Shown one piece after another: positions 26,390-38,074 of a stretch of DNA of 64,000 nucleotides. The stretch spans positions 113,377,479 through 113,441,478 of the forward strand of contig NC_021673.1 of assembly GCF_000247815.1 (NCBI RefSeq). The letters run 5' to 3'. The first letter of the stretch is position 1; each line of letters opens with the position of its first letter. Under the pieces are notes generated by a model. It did not search any database and was not told where the DNA came from. It worked only from the letters and a program-made list of their open reading frames with translations. The position numbers and the translations under genes were made by a program. Origin of the DNA: Ficedula albicollis. Its lineage: Eukaryota > Chordata > Aves > Passeriformes > Muscicapidae.

Positions 26390-26640
26390 GGATCATACAA
26401 TCATCAAATGTCTTGGGTTGAAAGGGACCTTAAAGATCATCTAGTTCTAACCCCCTTCCATGGGCAGAGATGCCTTCTTGTAGACCAGGTTGCTCAAATC
26501 CCCATCCATGAGGATGACCCGTCCCCATCCTGACATTGAACACTTCCAGGCATGGGTCATCCACAGCTTCTCTGGGCAACCTGTTCCAGTGCTTCGCCAT
26601 CCTCACAGTGAGGAGTTTCTTCTTAATATCAGGCATTTGG
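26390..26640 (-). mobile_element. CR1 LINE 3' end, reverse orientation
   Basis: Complement of a CR1 tail: TTGGGTTGAAAGGGACCTTA, GACCAGGTTGCTCAAATCCC, CACTTCCAGGCATGGGTCAT and TCTCTGGGCAACCTGTTCC. Truncated and non-coding. Confidence 0.93.
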
Positions 26641-26704
26641 GCTGTGAATAGTCTGGGCGTGCCAGAGTGTGTAGAATGACAGCTGTCACCAGATGTCACC
26701 AAAG

Positions 26705-26818
26705 TGTATCTCGTTTTAGCCCTGAGCAGAAGCAACATCCTGGTCCATTTCCTTTATCACATGTATCTCGTTTTAGCCCTGAGCAGAAGCAACACCCTGG
26801 TCCATTTCCTTTATCACG
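26705..26818. repeat. 57-bp direct tandem duplication (2 copies)
   Basis: Copies 26705-26761 and 26762-26818 both start TGTATCTCGTTTTAGCCCTG. One clear difference is AACATCC against AACACCC. Confidence 0.94.
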
Positions 26819-29800
26819 CAATTTGGTATCCAGAGAGAGTAAAAATCTGCAAGCCTTCATTGCTGGCACTTGGAAGTGCATAGCAGTGGGATGTGCAGGT
26901 GAAGCTCTCAGTGACCACACTACAGCTGACTGATTTGAGGGGCAGCAGGTGTAGTTTAGAGGAAGAACATGCCTCAGACAGCCCTCTGTTACCAGCTTGG
27001 CGGCAGGAGAGAGGGATCAAAATAGAAAATGTGAATAACTTCACAGGGCTTCTTAGCAATGAAGATGACAAATGGCTCCAATACCCTAATTTGTGATGGG
27101 TTCGTAGATTCGAATGAAAAAAAAAGAAGAATTGTCTAACATATTTTCTAATATTTTTAGAAGTGTTAGACAAGGAAGCATAAATCTTTCCCAGTTAATG
27201 AAATCCACCTGAAATACCTGACATGCAGTCAAGTGCCATTGATTTCAAATGACAATACAAGTATGCTTAAAGTCAAGCATGTGTGTAACAGCTTTGCTGG
27301 GCTAAAATCTTCATGAAATGTATAGTAAAATTTTGGAAGTATTTTAAGCTAATATTTCTTTAAAATTTCTTCTTGTATTCACCAAGAAAGGAAAATATAT
27401 CAAGGAAAATTTTGGTCCTAACTATCACTTGGATGTATTTAATTTATATTTACTTAAAGACTTTATTTATGTTAAATAAATTTAAATTGATCGTTAAAGC
27501 CCTGATCTAGTCACTTCCTGTATTTGATTAAATGTGATCTCTTCTTCCATGTTCATTTAGTAATAAATGGAGAGATAACTTTGTAAAGTTCATGGTTAGG
27601 GTGTAATACAAAAAAAGTGAAATAGAGCAGATGAAGATTTTTGTATAAGTAGATCCATTTAATGGTAAGAAAGCTTGAGCACAAAGCTTAAGGTCACAGG
27701 CTGTTTTTAAATTTTTTAATTTTTTTTATTACTTAGAAGATAAACTTTGCTACAGTTTTTTCTTTTTGCTTAGGGCAACATCATTTTTTGACAGCTGACA
27801 TTTGAAGTAATCTGGCTCCTTTGAGATTAATGATATATCCAAGACTATCTATATCTCAGAACCTTTCCATAATTATAAATTGCATGATGGAGAGAAAAAT
27901 TTATTTTTCAGTGCTTAAGTAAATATTATTTCTTTGCTTTGAGTTGAAAAAAAGGAATGCAGTCCTTCTCTTCTCTCTCATTTGGCCTATTAATATACTG
28001 TATCTACCAAACAGAAAATTACTTATTGCAAATAAATTGAAGTTACTAGTTACAATGGATGAAAAATACCCTGGTTTTTTGAAGATGAAGAATGAAGAGT
28101 CTAGAAAATGCCTGAAGAAAAGAGGGAGGATCAAGATCAGTAAAACTGACATATATGTGTATAATAAGCAATGTAAAATTGCTAAATTGTGTTGTCTGTA
28201 AATGTATCCAGGGTACATCTCTTCCACAAATTGGCCTGTCAAGAGAGTTGTAGGTGATGGAATTCTGCACTGTAACTACTAATTGCTCACTCCCATTATA
28301 AAAGTATAAAAAGTAAAAGGAAAAGGTATTCTGAACACAGGTAAACCCAGAAGAGCAGGATGTAAAACTTGAAGGTATCTGAAAAGTTTTTCATTTGAGG
28401 GAGGTACAAAACTCCTCTCAAACTGAGCCAGCCATCTTCATCCCCGTTGCATCCTGCAGGGAGAGGCTGCTCAGTTCTGTCTCAGTGCACTGGCAACAGG
28501 CACTTTCCAAATGTTACTTTAACAGCTGGAGGAGTCCATTGAAGGAAATAACATTTGGTATTTGGAGTGTATTTTCATGCATTAAGCTTAATTCTCTGCA
28601 TTCAGTCTGGGTCTCCTCAAAGAGTGCATTTTTGGTAGGGATTGCTGTGGAGTGAATGGCAGCTGTCTGCAGTGCTCCTCATCTGTGTTGTCCCAGTTCT
28701 GTCCAGACACTGAACTTTATTTACATTCACTAATCACTGTCTGTTACTGGGCATGCTCAAATATGAAACCTTCTATGAAGCTGTTTAAATATTACATCAT
28801 GTCATAGAAGTTAAATTAGCAGTGTTCACCATAGAAGGTGTAATAAGGCAGAGCTTTGGCTTAGCTGTGACTTCAGAGATCACTTAACAGAAAAACTAAA
28901 GGGAAACATAGTTTAGCAGTTGCTTATGGAGATTGTCTACATTTTTTTCAGGCATGAGGGAAATGAGTGAGATCTACTCCTGGGTAGCTGTGATGTTCAT
29001 AGTGTGAGGCCTCTTTGAAGGGTCCATGAACGTTGGCTGGGCTTCATGATTTTTGATAACCTTATACCACAGGCACTAGATACAAGCAGCTTTTACTCCT
29101 ACTGCAAAGTGATCATCTGCTGGCACTGAAGGAACAGCTGACAGGTTTCTCTAGTTTTCCAGATCTGTTTCCAAAGGGGCATCTTTCACATGCTGAGGCA
29201 TAATTCACTTTTCAGTGGAAAACATGGGCAACAAAAGCAGCAACAGCAATTAGAAGTTAAAAACAAACTTTTGGAGTTCTAGTTTCTTGAGGGAATTAGA
29301 GGCAGATTTTAAGAGAGAGAAAGCTCTCCTGCATTTATATGCTGCTTTGTTACTCTGCAGACTCTTCTTGTTAGCATCATGTAGCATGTAGAAATCAGAT
29401 TTGGGGTTTATTGCACTACGTGTTGTGCAAACAAAGGAGATATGCCTTCTTCAGTCAGATTAAAACAGTCTCAGGGATGGATAAATAAATAAATGAGCAT
29501 AGCAGGTATTATGGAAAACAGGTAGAAGAGAAGATGAGGAATGTAAGCTTATGCAAAATTTGTAAGGTTGATATTCTGTTATTATATTGAACAGAATACA
29601 GATACCACATTAGCTTTAGGCATCAATTTCTATTAGTACAAATGAGTCCTGTGCAGAGTCCTGTGTTTTACTTCCCTTTTGCCAATACTGACAGTTTGAC
29701 TTGGCAGCATGATATAATACATAAAAGTTTGCTTACTGTATGGGTAACCTTTAAAAATAACGGAATTCGAGGTGATCAGTAGGGCATTACACCTGAATGT

Positions 29801-31356
29801 AATCTGCACAAGGTCAAGCCATGCAATGTAGAAGGTAGTGACTGTGACAAGATCTGGTAGCTCTTCATACAGATTGAAGTATTTATTATTCATATTTTAT
29901 ATGAAACCTGAATTATTCTAGGTCATGTCGTAGTCAGACTAGAAAAGACATCTTTTCATAATGTTTAAGGAGGAAAGTGGGGGATTCAACTCAGTTAACC
30001 TTGCCAGCTCCGAGGTTACATGTCTCATGTAAACATGTTGCTTTAGGCTTTGTCTGTAGTCAGTGAAGAAATATGGGCAGATTCAAAGCACTGCTCATCC
30101 CACCTTTCTTCCAACAGATACTTTAAGGTGCTTTTTTCTTTCACTGACATGAGAGGGAGCCTTGGTCACCAGTCAACAGTAGACACTTAGTTTTTTGCAT
30201 TTAATACAGCTGCGTGATTCCTGTCTGTCACAACTGACTTGAGTAAAGGTCAGAGGCTTCAGTCATCTGTACAGCAGCCTAACAAAATGTCCTTGTGATT
30301 TTGAGCTAGACATTTGAGCAGGTATTTTCAAAATTAGTAGTTCTTGTTAGATGTCTGGCTCACATCCATCTTCAATCTCCTCCTCCAGGAAATGTTAGTT
30401 TCCAGCCTCTTAGATATATGTAAAATTAATAAATAAAATGCAAAATAAAATAGTGCAGTAAGATTGTTGTTTATTCAGCTTCAAGTGGAACCAAAGTCTT
30501 TCTGGAAGAAAAAAAAAAGCCCAAGTAAAATTATTTATAGCACAAATACACAGCAGTTCCTTCAGACTAATATTTCATGGTAGGTAGGGAACTCTTACAT
30601 CTGTGTAATTTCCAATAAGTCATTTTCTTAGTCTTGTGCCCTACCTTTCTGGCATACCAATGAACATCAGGAAAGCTTATGAGGCTTTCAGGTTAGAGTT
30701 AACAATAAAAGCAGTAATTTTCTCTCAGATGTGTTTAGTGTACTGATGTTATTAGTCCCCCGTCTGCTAGCCTCTGGACATTTTCCTTCCCAAGACCATC
30801 ATCAAAACTAACTCTGGATATGACTGTGTTATGAGAAATATAATATCAGTAGGAAACAAAACAACAAAAAACCCCACATTAAAATGTGACAGCCACATAG
30901 TATCAGTACTGGATCATGTGAAGAATAAAGACACCAACCCCCATTTCAGTCATATTGATAGAGCCAGCTCTTTTCCTCCATATTCAAGAATTTTTCCACT
31001 ACTAGGCTACAGCAATTAAAGTTTAATTACAGCATGAAATTCTCAGTGTTAGGGATGTCTGGAGTTCTTCCTCCCTGGGTAACCTTTCATTGAGGTTGGG
31101 GAAACCATCACAGTTTGCAATGGCTGCAAAAGTGAACTTGTGTGGTCAATAATTCCTGCACAGGCTGCTTGAAGGCTACCCCAGCAGTTCTGATTACATG
31201 ATTTGTTACCCTTCAAATTGCCCTTTTCCACTCTCATAGTTTTTTCCACTACCACATTCATGCACTCCCAGATAAACAGCCTGTCCCTGATCATTCTTTT
31301 TCCACCAGCTCTAATGTTGCTGATTTTACATCCATATCTAGGATTTATGATAAAGT

Positions 31357-31411
31357 TGTCCTATAATTTTTGGTCAGTAAAAGCTGTCCTATAAAATTTG
31401 GTCAGTAGTGC
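31357..31411. repeat. 28-bp direct tandem duplication (2 copies)
   Basis: TGTCCTATAA is followed by TTTGGTCAGTA in two adjacent copies starting at 31357 and 31385, with a few mismatches. Confidence 0.75.
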
Positions 31412-32151
31412 TGGTACCCCTGTTTGTCCTGTTTCTTGGATTGCTTTCTTGTTAGTGTAGCCTCAAGTCAAGGTGAGCCATCTGCATATGGCATTACTCT
31501 TTCTTCTGCAATTTGTTTATGCTTGGTAATTTCTTACATTATTATCTTTCTGTAGTTCATGTTTGATGATTTGCACATGTAACCAGAAGCCAACTTGGTG
31601 AAACTGCTGCTGGAAGCACCTTCTTCATCTGCTTGTTCTGAATGACCAGAGACAGCCCCGTGGCCAGTGACTCTCTCCATGGCCACAGACCTTGAGGGAA
31701 ACATCCTGCTTCCACTTTTGCTTTCTGCCTGTCCTTCCCTCTTAATACTACCACAAAATACATGCATGTGGTCCAGCCTGTTACTGTGTCTTCTGGCATG
31801 TTGCTCTGGTACTTTCCTTGGCTGCCTTGTGTGGTGGAATGCTCATTAACCCTTCTTTCCTGGACCAGACAATGACCTGCTTTCTGGTGACTTCCTCCAT
31901 TCTCTGGCCTCCAAGCCATGTGGAGAAACTGCCCAGAAAGGGTCAGTTATGTGCCAGATGTCTTCTTGGAGATCATTCATCTTCCATTTATCCAGATTAC
32001 CTCTGTGACAGTGAAAACCGATTGAGTGGGAATGGGAATGACTGCATCAAAAGGATTTGAGACCTATGCCAGACTTTTTATGGGGAGTTCTCTTCCACCA
32101 GCCAGAAAACAAACAGAAGAGTTCAGAGGTTGTGTACTCCACCCACCCAGC

Positions 32152-34046
32152 TGTAGTGGGTTGACTCTGGTTGGATGCCAGACACCCACCAAAGTGTCTC
32201 TATTACTCCCCTCTGCAGCTGGTCAAGGGGGAGAAAGTATAACAGAGGGTTGAGATGAGGACAGAGAGAGATCATCCAGCAAATAACATCACAGGCAAAA
32301 CAGATTCTAATTAGAGACATGAATTGAATTTATTACTAGAAAAATCAGAGCAGGATAAAGAGAAATAAAACAAGATTTTAAAAACACCTTTTCTCCACCC
32401 TCCTTCCTTCACAAGCTCTACCTCCTCCATCTCAGTGAGACAGAGGAGGGGGATTATGGCCAGTTCATTAGGGGTTGTGTCTGCTGCTGCTCAGGGAGAG
32501 GAGTCCTTCCCCTGCTCCAGGCTGGCATTTCTCCCACAGGAGACAGTTCTCCATGAACTTCGCTGTCCTATGGACAACATTTCTCCACAAGCTGCTGCGG
32601 CACAGATACATTTCACAGGATGCAGTCCTCCAAGGACAGGCTGCTCCTGCATGGGTCCCCCAACGAGTCACAAGTTCATTAAGGACACTGCTCCATCATC
32701 TCCATGGATCTGCAGATCCTGCCAGGACCCTGCTCCAGCATGGGCTCCTCTCTCCATGGATCTGCAGATCCTGCCAGGACCCTGCTCCAGCATGGGCTCC
32801 TCTCTCCATGGATCTGCAGATCCTGCCAGGACCCTGCTCCAGCATGGGCTCCTCTCTCCATGGATCTGCAGATCCTGCCAGGACCCTGCTCCAGCATGGG
32901 CTCCTCTCTCCATGGATCTGCAGATCCTGCCAGGACCCTGCTCCAGCATGGGCTCCTCTCTCCATGGATCTGCAGATCCTGCCAGGACCCTGCTCCAGCA
33001 TGGGCTCCTCTCTCCATGGATCTGCAGATCCTGCCAGGACCCTGCTCCAGCATGGGCTCCTCTCTCCATGGATCTGCAGATCCTGCCAGGACCCTGCTCC
33101 AGCATGGGCTCCTCTCTCCATGGATCTGCAGATCCTGCCAGGACCCTGCTCCAGCATGGGCTCCTCTCTCCATGGATCTGCAGATCCTGCCAGGACCCTG
33201 CTCCAGCATGGGCTCCTCTCTCCATGGATCTGCAGATCCTGCCAGGACCCTGCTCCAGCATGGGCTCCTCTCTCCATGGATCTGCAGATCCTGCCAGGAC
33301 CCTGCTCCAGCATGGGCTCCTCTCTCCATGGATCTGCAGATCCTGCCAGGACCCTGCTCCAGCATGGGCTCCTCTCTCCATGGATCTGCAGATCCTGCCA
33401 GGACCCTGCTCCAGCATGGGCTCCTCTCTCCATGGATCTGCAGATCCTGCCAGGACCCTGCTCCAGCATGGGCTCCTCTCTCCATGGATCTGCAGATCCT
33501 GCCAGGACCCTGCTCCAGCATGGGCTCCTCTCTCCATGGGTCTGCAGATCCTGCCAGGACCCTGCTCCAGCATGGGCCTCCTGCTGGTTCACAGCTTCCT
33601 CTCAGGAGCACACCTGTTCTGGTGTGGGGCCTTGCAGGTGATCTCTGCATCCCCCTGGACCTCCATGGGCTGCAGGGACACAACTGCCTCACCATGGGCT
33701 GCACCTTGGGCTGTAGGAGAATCTCAGCTCTGGTGCCTGGAGCACCTCCTGTCCTTTCTTCTCTGCTGACCTTGGTGTGTACAGGGCTGATCCTCTCCCA
33801 TATTCTCACCCTGCTATTCTTTGGCAGTAATTACAACTGTGCAAAACCCTTTTTTTAATTGTTGCTAAATAATGTTATCCCAGAGGCATTATCACCATTT
33901 CTGGATGGTGCAGGCTTGGCCATCAGTGGGTCCATCCTGGAGCTGGCTGACACTGGCTCTGCCAAACATGGGGAAACTTCTGGCATCTTCTGACAGAAGC
34001 CACCCCTGTAGCACCCCACCACTAAAGCCTGGCCATGAAAACATCA
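32152..34046 (+). mobile_element. Solo ERV LTR expanded by an internal minisatellite
   Basis: It opens TGTAGTGGGTTGACTCTGG at 32152 and continues with LTR landmarks I recall from passerine ERVs: CACCAAAGTGTCTCTATTAC, GAAATAAAACAAGATTTTAA, CTTCACAAGCTCTACCTCC, and at the far end GACAGAAGCCACCCCTGTAG and ACATCA near 34046. The length of about 1.9 kb includes about 877 bp of 52-bp repeat; without it the LTR is about 1.0 kb. No flanking gag, pol or env frame was seen. I did not find a convincing target-site duplication, so both ends are approximate. Confidence 0.72.
32701..33577. repeat. 52-bp minisatellite, 16 full copies plus a 45-bp partial
   Basis: Units start TCCATGGATCTGCAGATCCT at 32701 and every 52 bp to 33533. 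Full copies are identical as far as I can see. The last, partial copy has TCCATGGGTC and runs out at about 33577. Since 52 leaves remainder 1 on division by 3, all three frames on each strand see the same text, which happens to lack stops. This gives six overlapping ORFs of about 300-444 residues that are artefacts. The LTR around it carries degenerate cousins of the unit (CCCCTGCTCCAGGCTGG near 32510, GCTGCTCCTGCATGGG near 32640), a plausible seed for the expansion. Confidence 0.98.
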
Positions 34047-35587
34047 GCTTAATTCAGGATAACATTTTGAAGGCAACCTGCTGCATATGAGTTTGCCTAT
34101 AGAAGTTTCCTTTTAATACAAAGATAAAATAAATGCTTCGGCGTCACCATGGAACTGTATCTTGTAGGTTTTCACAGTTGTTTGCTAGGGAACAGCAAGA
34201 AGAAGTGGAAAAGTGCCGTGTCTAGTCCCTAAAGTAGTTGCTGCTGCTGTTACCACTCACCTGTTTGTTTTATCTTCCTCTTCGGGCTTACACATGCACT
34301 AGCACAGTGTTGGAGGCTGTTTACTCCTGAGGCAAAAGAAGAGAAACCCAATCATAGGGCAGAATTCTAGACTAAGTAAAATAACTGTATCTCCTTACAT
34401 CATCTATCTACTATCAGCTTACATTTCCCTGCCATCAGACCATCATGTCACATTGCAGTCTGAGACAGCACCTGCAAACCAATCAAGTAAAAATATAATG
34501 AGGAGGATTATAATTAAGTTCCTCTATCTATGAAAACAAGGATCTCCTTCCACATACAGGTGGCTTTTGATACGTCATAAGACATATCACCATGCTGTGT
34601 AATGAGAACTGTGCAGTAGTTTTTCTGGTTAAAAGAAGAGAATTTGCACCCTGAGCCTCCTGATTTGTTTTTTATTGATGCTTTAGTAGGACGGAAGGTA
34701 TACTTAAGATAAAGGAATGAACCTTGACTAAACCCAGTTTTTAAATTACTGTAGGGGTTTCTTTTATTTTTGGCACAGTGCACATCTTCTGGAAATGGCA
34801 TTCCATGGCAAGCCAATCATACTGCCACAGTAACAGTGCTCTGCAAACAAGATTTCTGTTTGGGTACAATATGAAGGGTGAGCGGAGACTGTCCTTTAAT
34901 CTGTCCTTGTAGGTAAAAACAGGCTCCATCAAATTAGCTTAGACCAGGACTTCATCAAAGAGAGAGATTTAACAAGTCATTTGGCAAATATATTTGAAAG
35001 ACACAAAATATGACTTTCTGATCACTTCATTATGTGTTATTTGTTTAAATGTACCCTGACTCAATTACAATTCTGTTTCTGTAAAATATTTTGCTTTCCA
35101 TACAAATTGCTGAAAAGAATTTTCAAAATATCAGTATGTGATAAGCACTTAGTATTCGTAGGATCTTCTGAAAAGCCCGTCTGCTATGCAAATTAATATC
35201 TAAGAGTAATTTCTGAATGGGGATTCATAAAGGCATGGTTCTGAAAAACAATTAGCATATGTTTACCTTTCAGTGATTTCTGTAAAATAGAGACTTTTAT
35301 TTGAATATTTATACAATGAGGAATGATTTCCCAAGCTGAGGTTGCATTCATTACAACGAGTAATACCAATATATTGTTTGCTTATTAACAGATTTGAATT
35401 ATATTTGCTCATTCCTTCACCAGATTCAATATTCGGTGGTGGAAAACGCAATAATTCGTTCAATTATTCATGAAGCATGTTGTACATGGCTGTGTTATTT
35501 CCCACCCTGTGGGAGGAGGTGACCCTTTTTCTCAGTCGCTTTCAGGAGCACGTTTTCCCAGCTGAGTGTTTCTGTGCTGTCCCCTAG

Positions 35588-35801
35588 TGCACCTGGTGGA
35601 CATCTGGAATGTGATCGAAGCCTTGCGGGAGAACGCCCTGAACAACCTGGACCCCAGCATCGAACTGAACGTGGCTCGCCTGGAAGCTGTGATTTCAACC
35701 ATCTTCTACCAGCTCAACAAAAGGATGCCCACCACCCATCAGATCAACGTGGAGCAGTCCATCAGCCTGCTGCTCAACTTCCTGCTGGCGGCCTTTGATC
35801 C
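35588..35801 (+). CDS. DTNA: Alpha-dystrobrevin coding exon 3
   Basis: 214 bp, codon 50 (shared) to two bases of codon 121. It encodes [20 protein letters not shown] and continues through [15 protein letters not shown] and [14 protein letters not shown], the core of the first EF-hand-like domain. This domain packs with the second EF region and the ZZ module in dystrophin relatives. Acceptor is GTCCCCTAG and donor is CC|GTGAGT. GC content is clearly higher than in the flanking intron. It is the exon that the candidate internal first exon at 24306-24312 would splice to. Confidence 0.97.
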
Positions 35802-37857
35802 GTGAGTCTGCCTTTCTGCCCCCTCTCCCAGCTGCTCAGGGGATTTCGCTTCCTCCAGAAATGTCTCTTGAAGTCAGTTGAACAGGCTCGATTCTGTCCC
35901 AAATAACGAGCGTGTGAATAGTGCTAACTAGGGAGATAACCTAAATTAAGGGCCTCTGCTTCCCTTTCTTTCGAGCCAAATTCAGCACAACTGTGTTTTC
36001 ATCCAGCTACTCAGACTTGTTCCAGTTTATATCAAAGAAGAATTATCTACAGAAACAAATGCACATGCGCTTCTAATTTGGCTTGTTGTTTATTGACACA
36101 CCAGTGGCTGACACCACTGCAATGCCTCTGCAGCAGTGCCATGGGTTAATAACTCATTATTTTAAAAGAGCTCATTTCCCTGCAAGTTCTTGCAGCTGTA
36201 AGCAATTTTTTTTCTGGCTCATGCCAGTGCAGCGTGATTTTGAGACCATGACAGAATAGGATTAAAGACCTGGAGGTGAGGAAATTCATGTTGTTTATTA
36301 CTGCATGGGACTCATATTACAAAAAGAGCAAGTTTGAGATTGAGCAAGCCGCTTACATTTATGAGTATTCTGTGTATACCTATTACAATTTCTGAATACG
36401 TAGCTGGCAACCTGTGATGCAGTATTTGCAGTCCTCAAAACTCAGTTATTAGAGAACAGTGGTTAAGTCTGACAGATGCAGATGTTGTCACTTCATGGGT
36501 TATTTTTTGAAAATTCACCAGCAGAAAACCCTGGCCATTAAACATTAAAATAAGGATGCTTCCCCTCTCTCTTGCCAGTGCTCTCTCTTGCTGCCCTGGT
36601 ACTGGGTGTCACTGGGCACCTCTCGGTGCCAGACCATCTCAGTCACCATGGCAACGGGGAGAAAAAGTAGGTGTTCCACATGAGAAGGCTGCACTCAACC
36701 TCTCCTGCTGCCCCTCTGAGAGGAAGAAAAGCCAATCCATTGTGAAATCATAGGCTTCAGGAATGTTTTCCTCCCCTCAAGGGCAATAAAAGAAGGAACA
36801 GGCATTTTCATTTATACTATTGTGGCTGTGACAAGCACACTAAAGGATGCTGGAAATGACCAGATGCAAGTAAACTGCTTCCTTGCTGGTAAACACAGGG
36901 AAAGACCCTGGACTGTGGAAGCAAGACCTGTGATAGTGTGCTTATTTTGTAGCTCACTGTAAAGGGGTAAAGATCTCAATTACACAACACAGCTACTTGC
37001 AGCAAAATGGAGTAGAGGAATTTAGTTCCCTGGAGGAAATCAGAGAATGTTTTTAAGGGGGTAAGGTTTTGCTTCCCCTGAAAACATCCCATGTGCTGTG
37101 GTTCGTGATCTGTTTCTAGGCTCCCATCAGGCCCCCCCAGGGTAAGGAAGCTGTGACCCTCACTCTATTTGTCAAGCAGCAGCTCAGTCTGTTGTGCTGC
37201 CTCTGAGTGTGGTGCATGGGATGCACTTCCCAGAAGGGCAGAGACACCCAAGGAATACCTAGGAAGAGGCTCGCAGCTCTGAGGTCAGAGATAGGGACTA
37301 GCAGCCTATCACCCTGTATTAAATACACCAAACCTATGAGATGAGGTTCAGGTGCAGTCTGAGATACCTAATTTCAGGTTTTGTGGAGATATGTGTCTGC
37401 TAGGTCTCTCTGTACTGTAAGAGAAGTCTAGACACCCACCTATCACAAACAAAGGCATATCAGTTAAGCATCTGATTTTCAAAGTGTGCCCTATGCTTTA
37501 GTATGACTCATATCATTGAAGTTTTGTGTTGGATATTGGTTTAACAGCCGCTGGTGGCTCAGGTTTCCTGGTTTCTGGGAAATGGAGGGAAAGAGGTGGC
37601 TCTACATGCTACAGGGACAGTGTGAGAGCTGCTGGGGTCTAACCAGAGCTGCTGTCTCTGCTTACTGTGTTGGTCCTTTCCCTTCCCTCCAGTGCAGCAG
37701 GAAGATCATTCTCTGCTGGAAGTTAGAAGTTGGTGGAAGGAGGAGCAAGGTATTTCCTCGTGGTCTCATGTTCAGAGAGAAGCAATGCTTTGCATGCCAT
37801 CCAGAGGGACTCGGCAGGCTGGGAAATTGGGCCCATGGGAATCTCCTCATGAGGTTT

Positions 37858-38074
37858 AGCAAGGCCAGGTGCAGGGTGATGCAGTTTTTCGTGTCCCATT
37901 TGGAATCCAAAGAAAGTGGAGAAGTGGAGTCTGTGACCTAACAAATACAAAAGGACCACAAGGATAGCAAGGCCAGGTGCAGGGTGATGCAGTTTTTCGT
38001 GTCCCATTTGGAATCCAAAGAAAGTGGAGAAGTGGAGTCTGTGACCCAACATACACGAAAGGACCACAAGGGAT
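37858..38074. repeat. 108-bp direct tandem duplication (2 copies)
   Basis: Copies start at 37858 and 37966 with AGCAAGGCCAGGTGCAGGGT. They differ in CTAACAAATACAAAAGG against CCAACATACACGAAAGG. The unit lies inside two overlapping minus-strand ORFs, whose repeated peptides are a consequence of the duplication. Confidence 0.94.

Larger units (their letters stand above)
11590..35587 (+). other. DTNA: DTNA intron 2 (24 kb, largest in the window)
   Basis: This phase-1 intron runs from GTGAGT to the acceptor TGCTGTCCCCTAG. It holds three tandem duplications of 57-112 bp, two CR1 ends on the minus strand, a TAG/ATT-type simple repeat, the 292-bp GGAT microsatellite, an isolated CpG-rich block (about 24000-24310) and an LTR with an internal minisatellite (32152-34046). 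Remaining stretches such as 15000-19600, 21000-23500 and 27000-31000 look like ordinary AT-rich intron, with no exon or gene I can support. Confidence 0.9.

Noticed and set aside
32701..33577. CRISPR-like regular array
   Set aside because: The repeats are contiguous 52-bp copies without unique spacers, and the genome is vertebrate.
32435..33858. Long repeat proteins on both strands (up to 444 residues)
   Set aside because: All derive from the 52-bp minisatellite inside an LTR; six frames are open at once, which no real gene shows.
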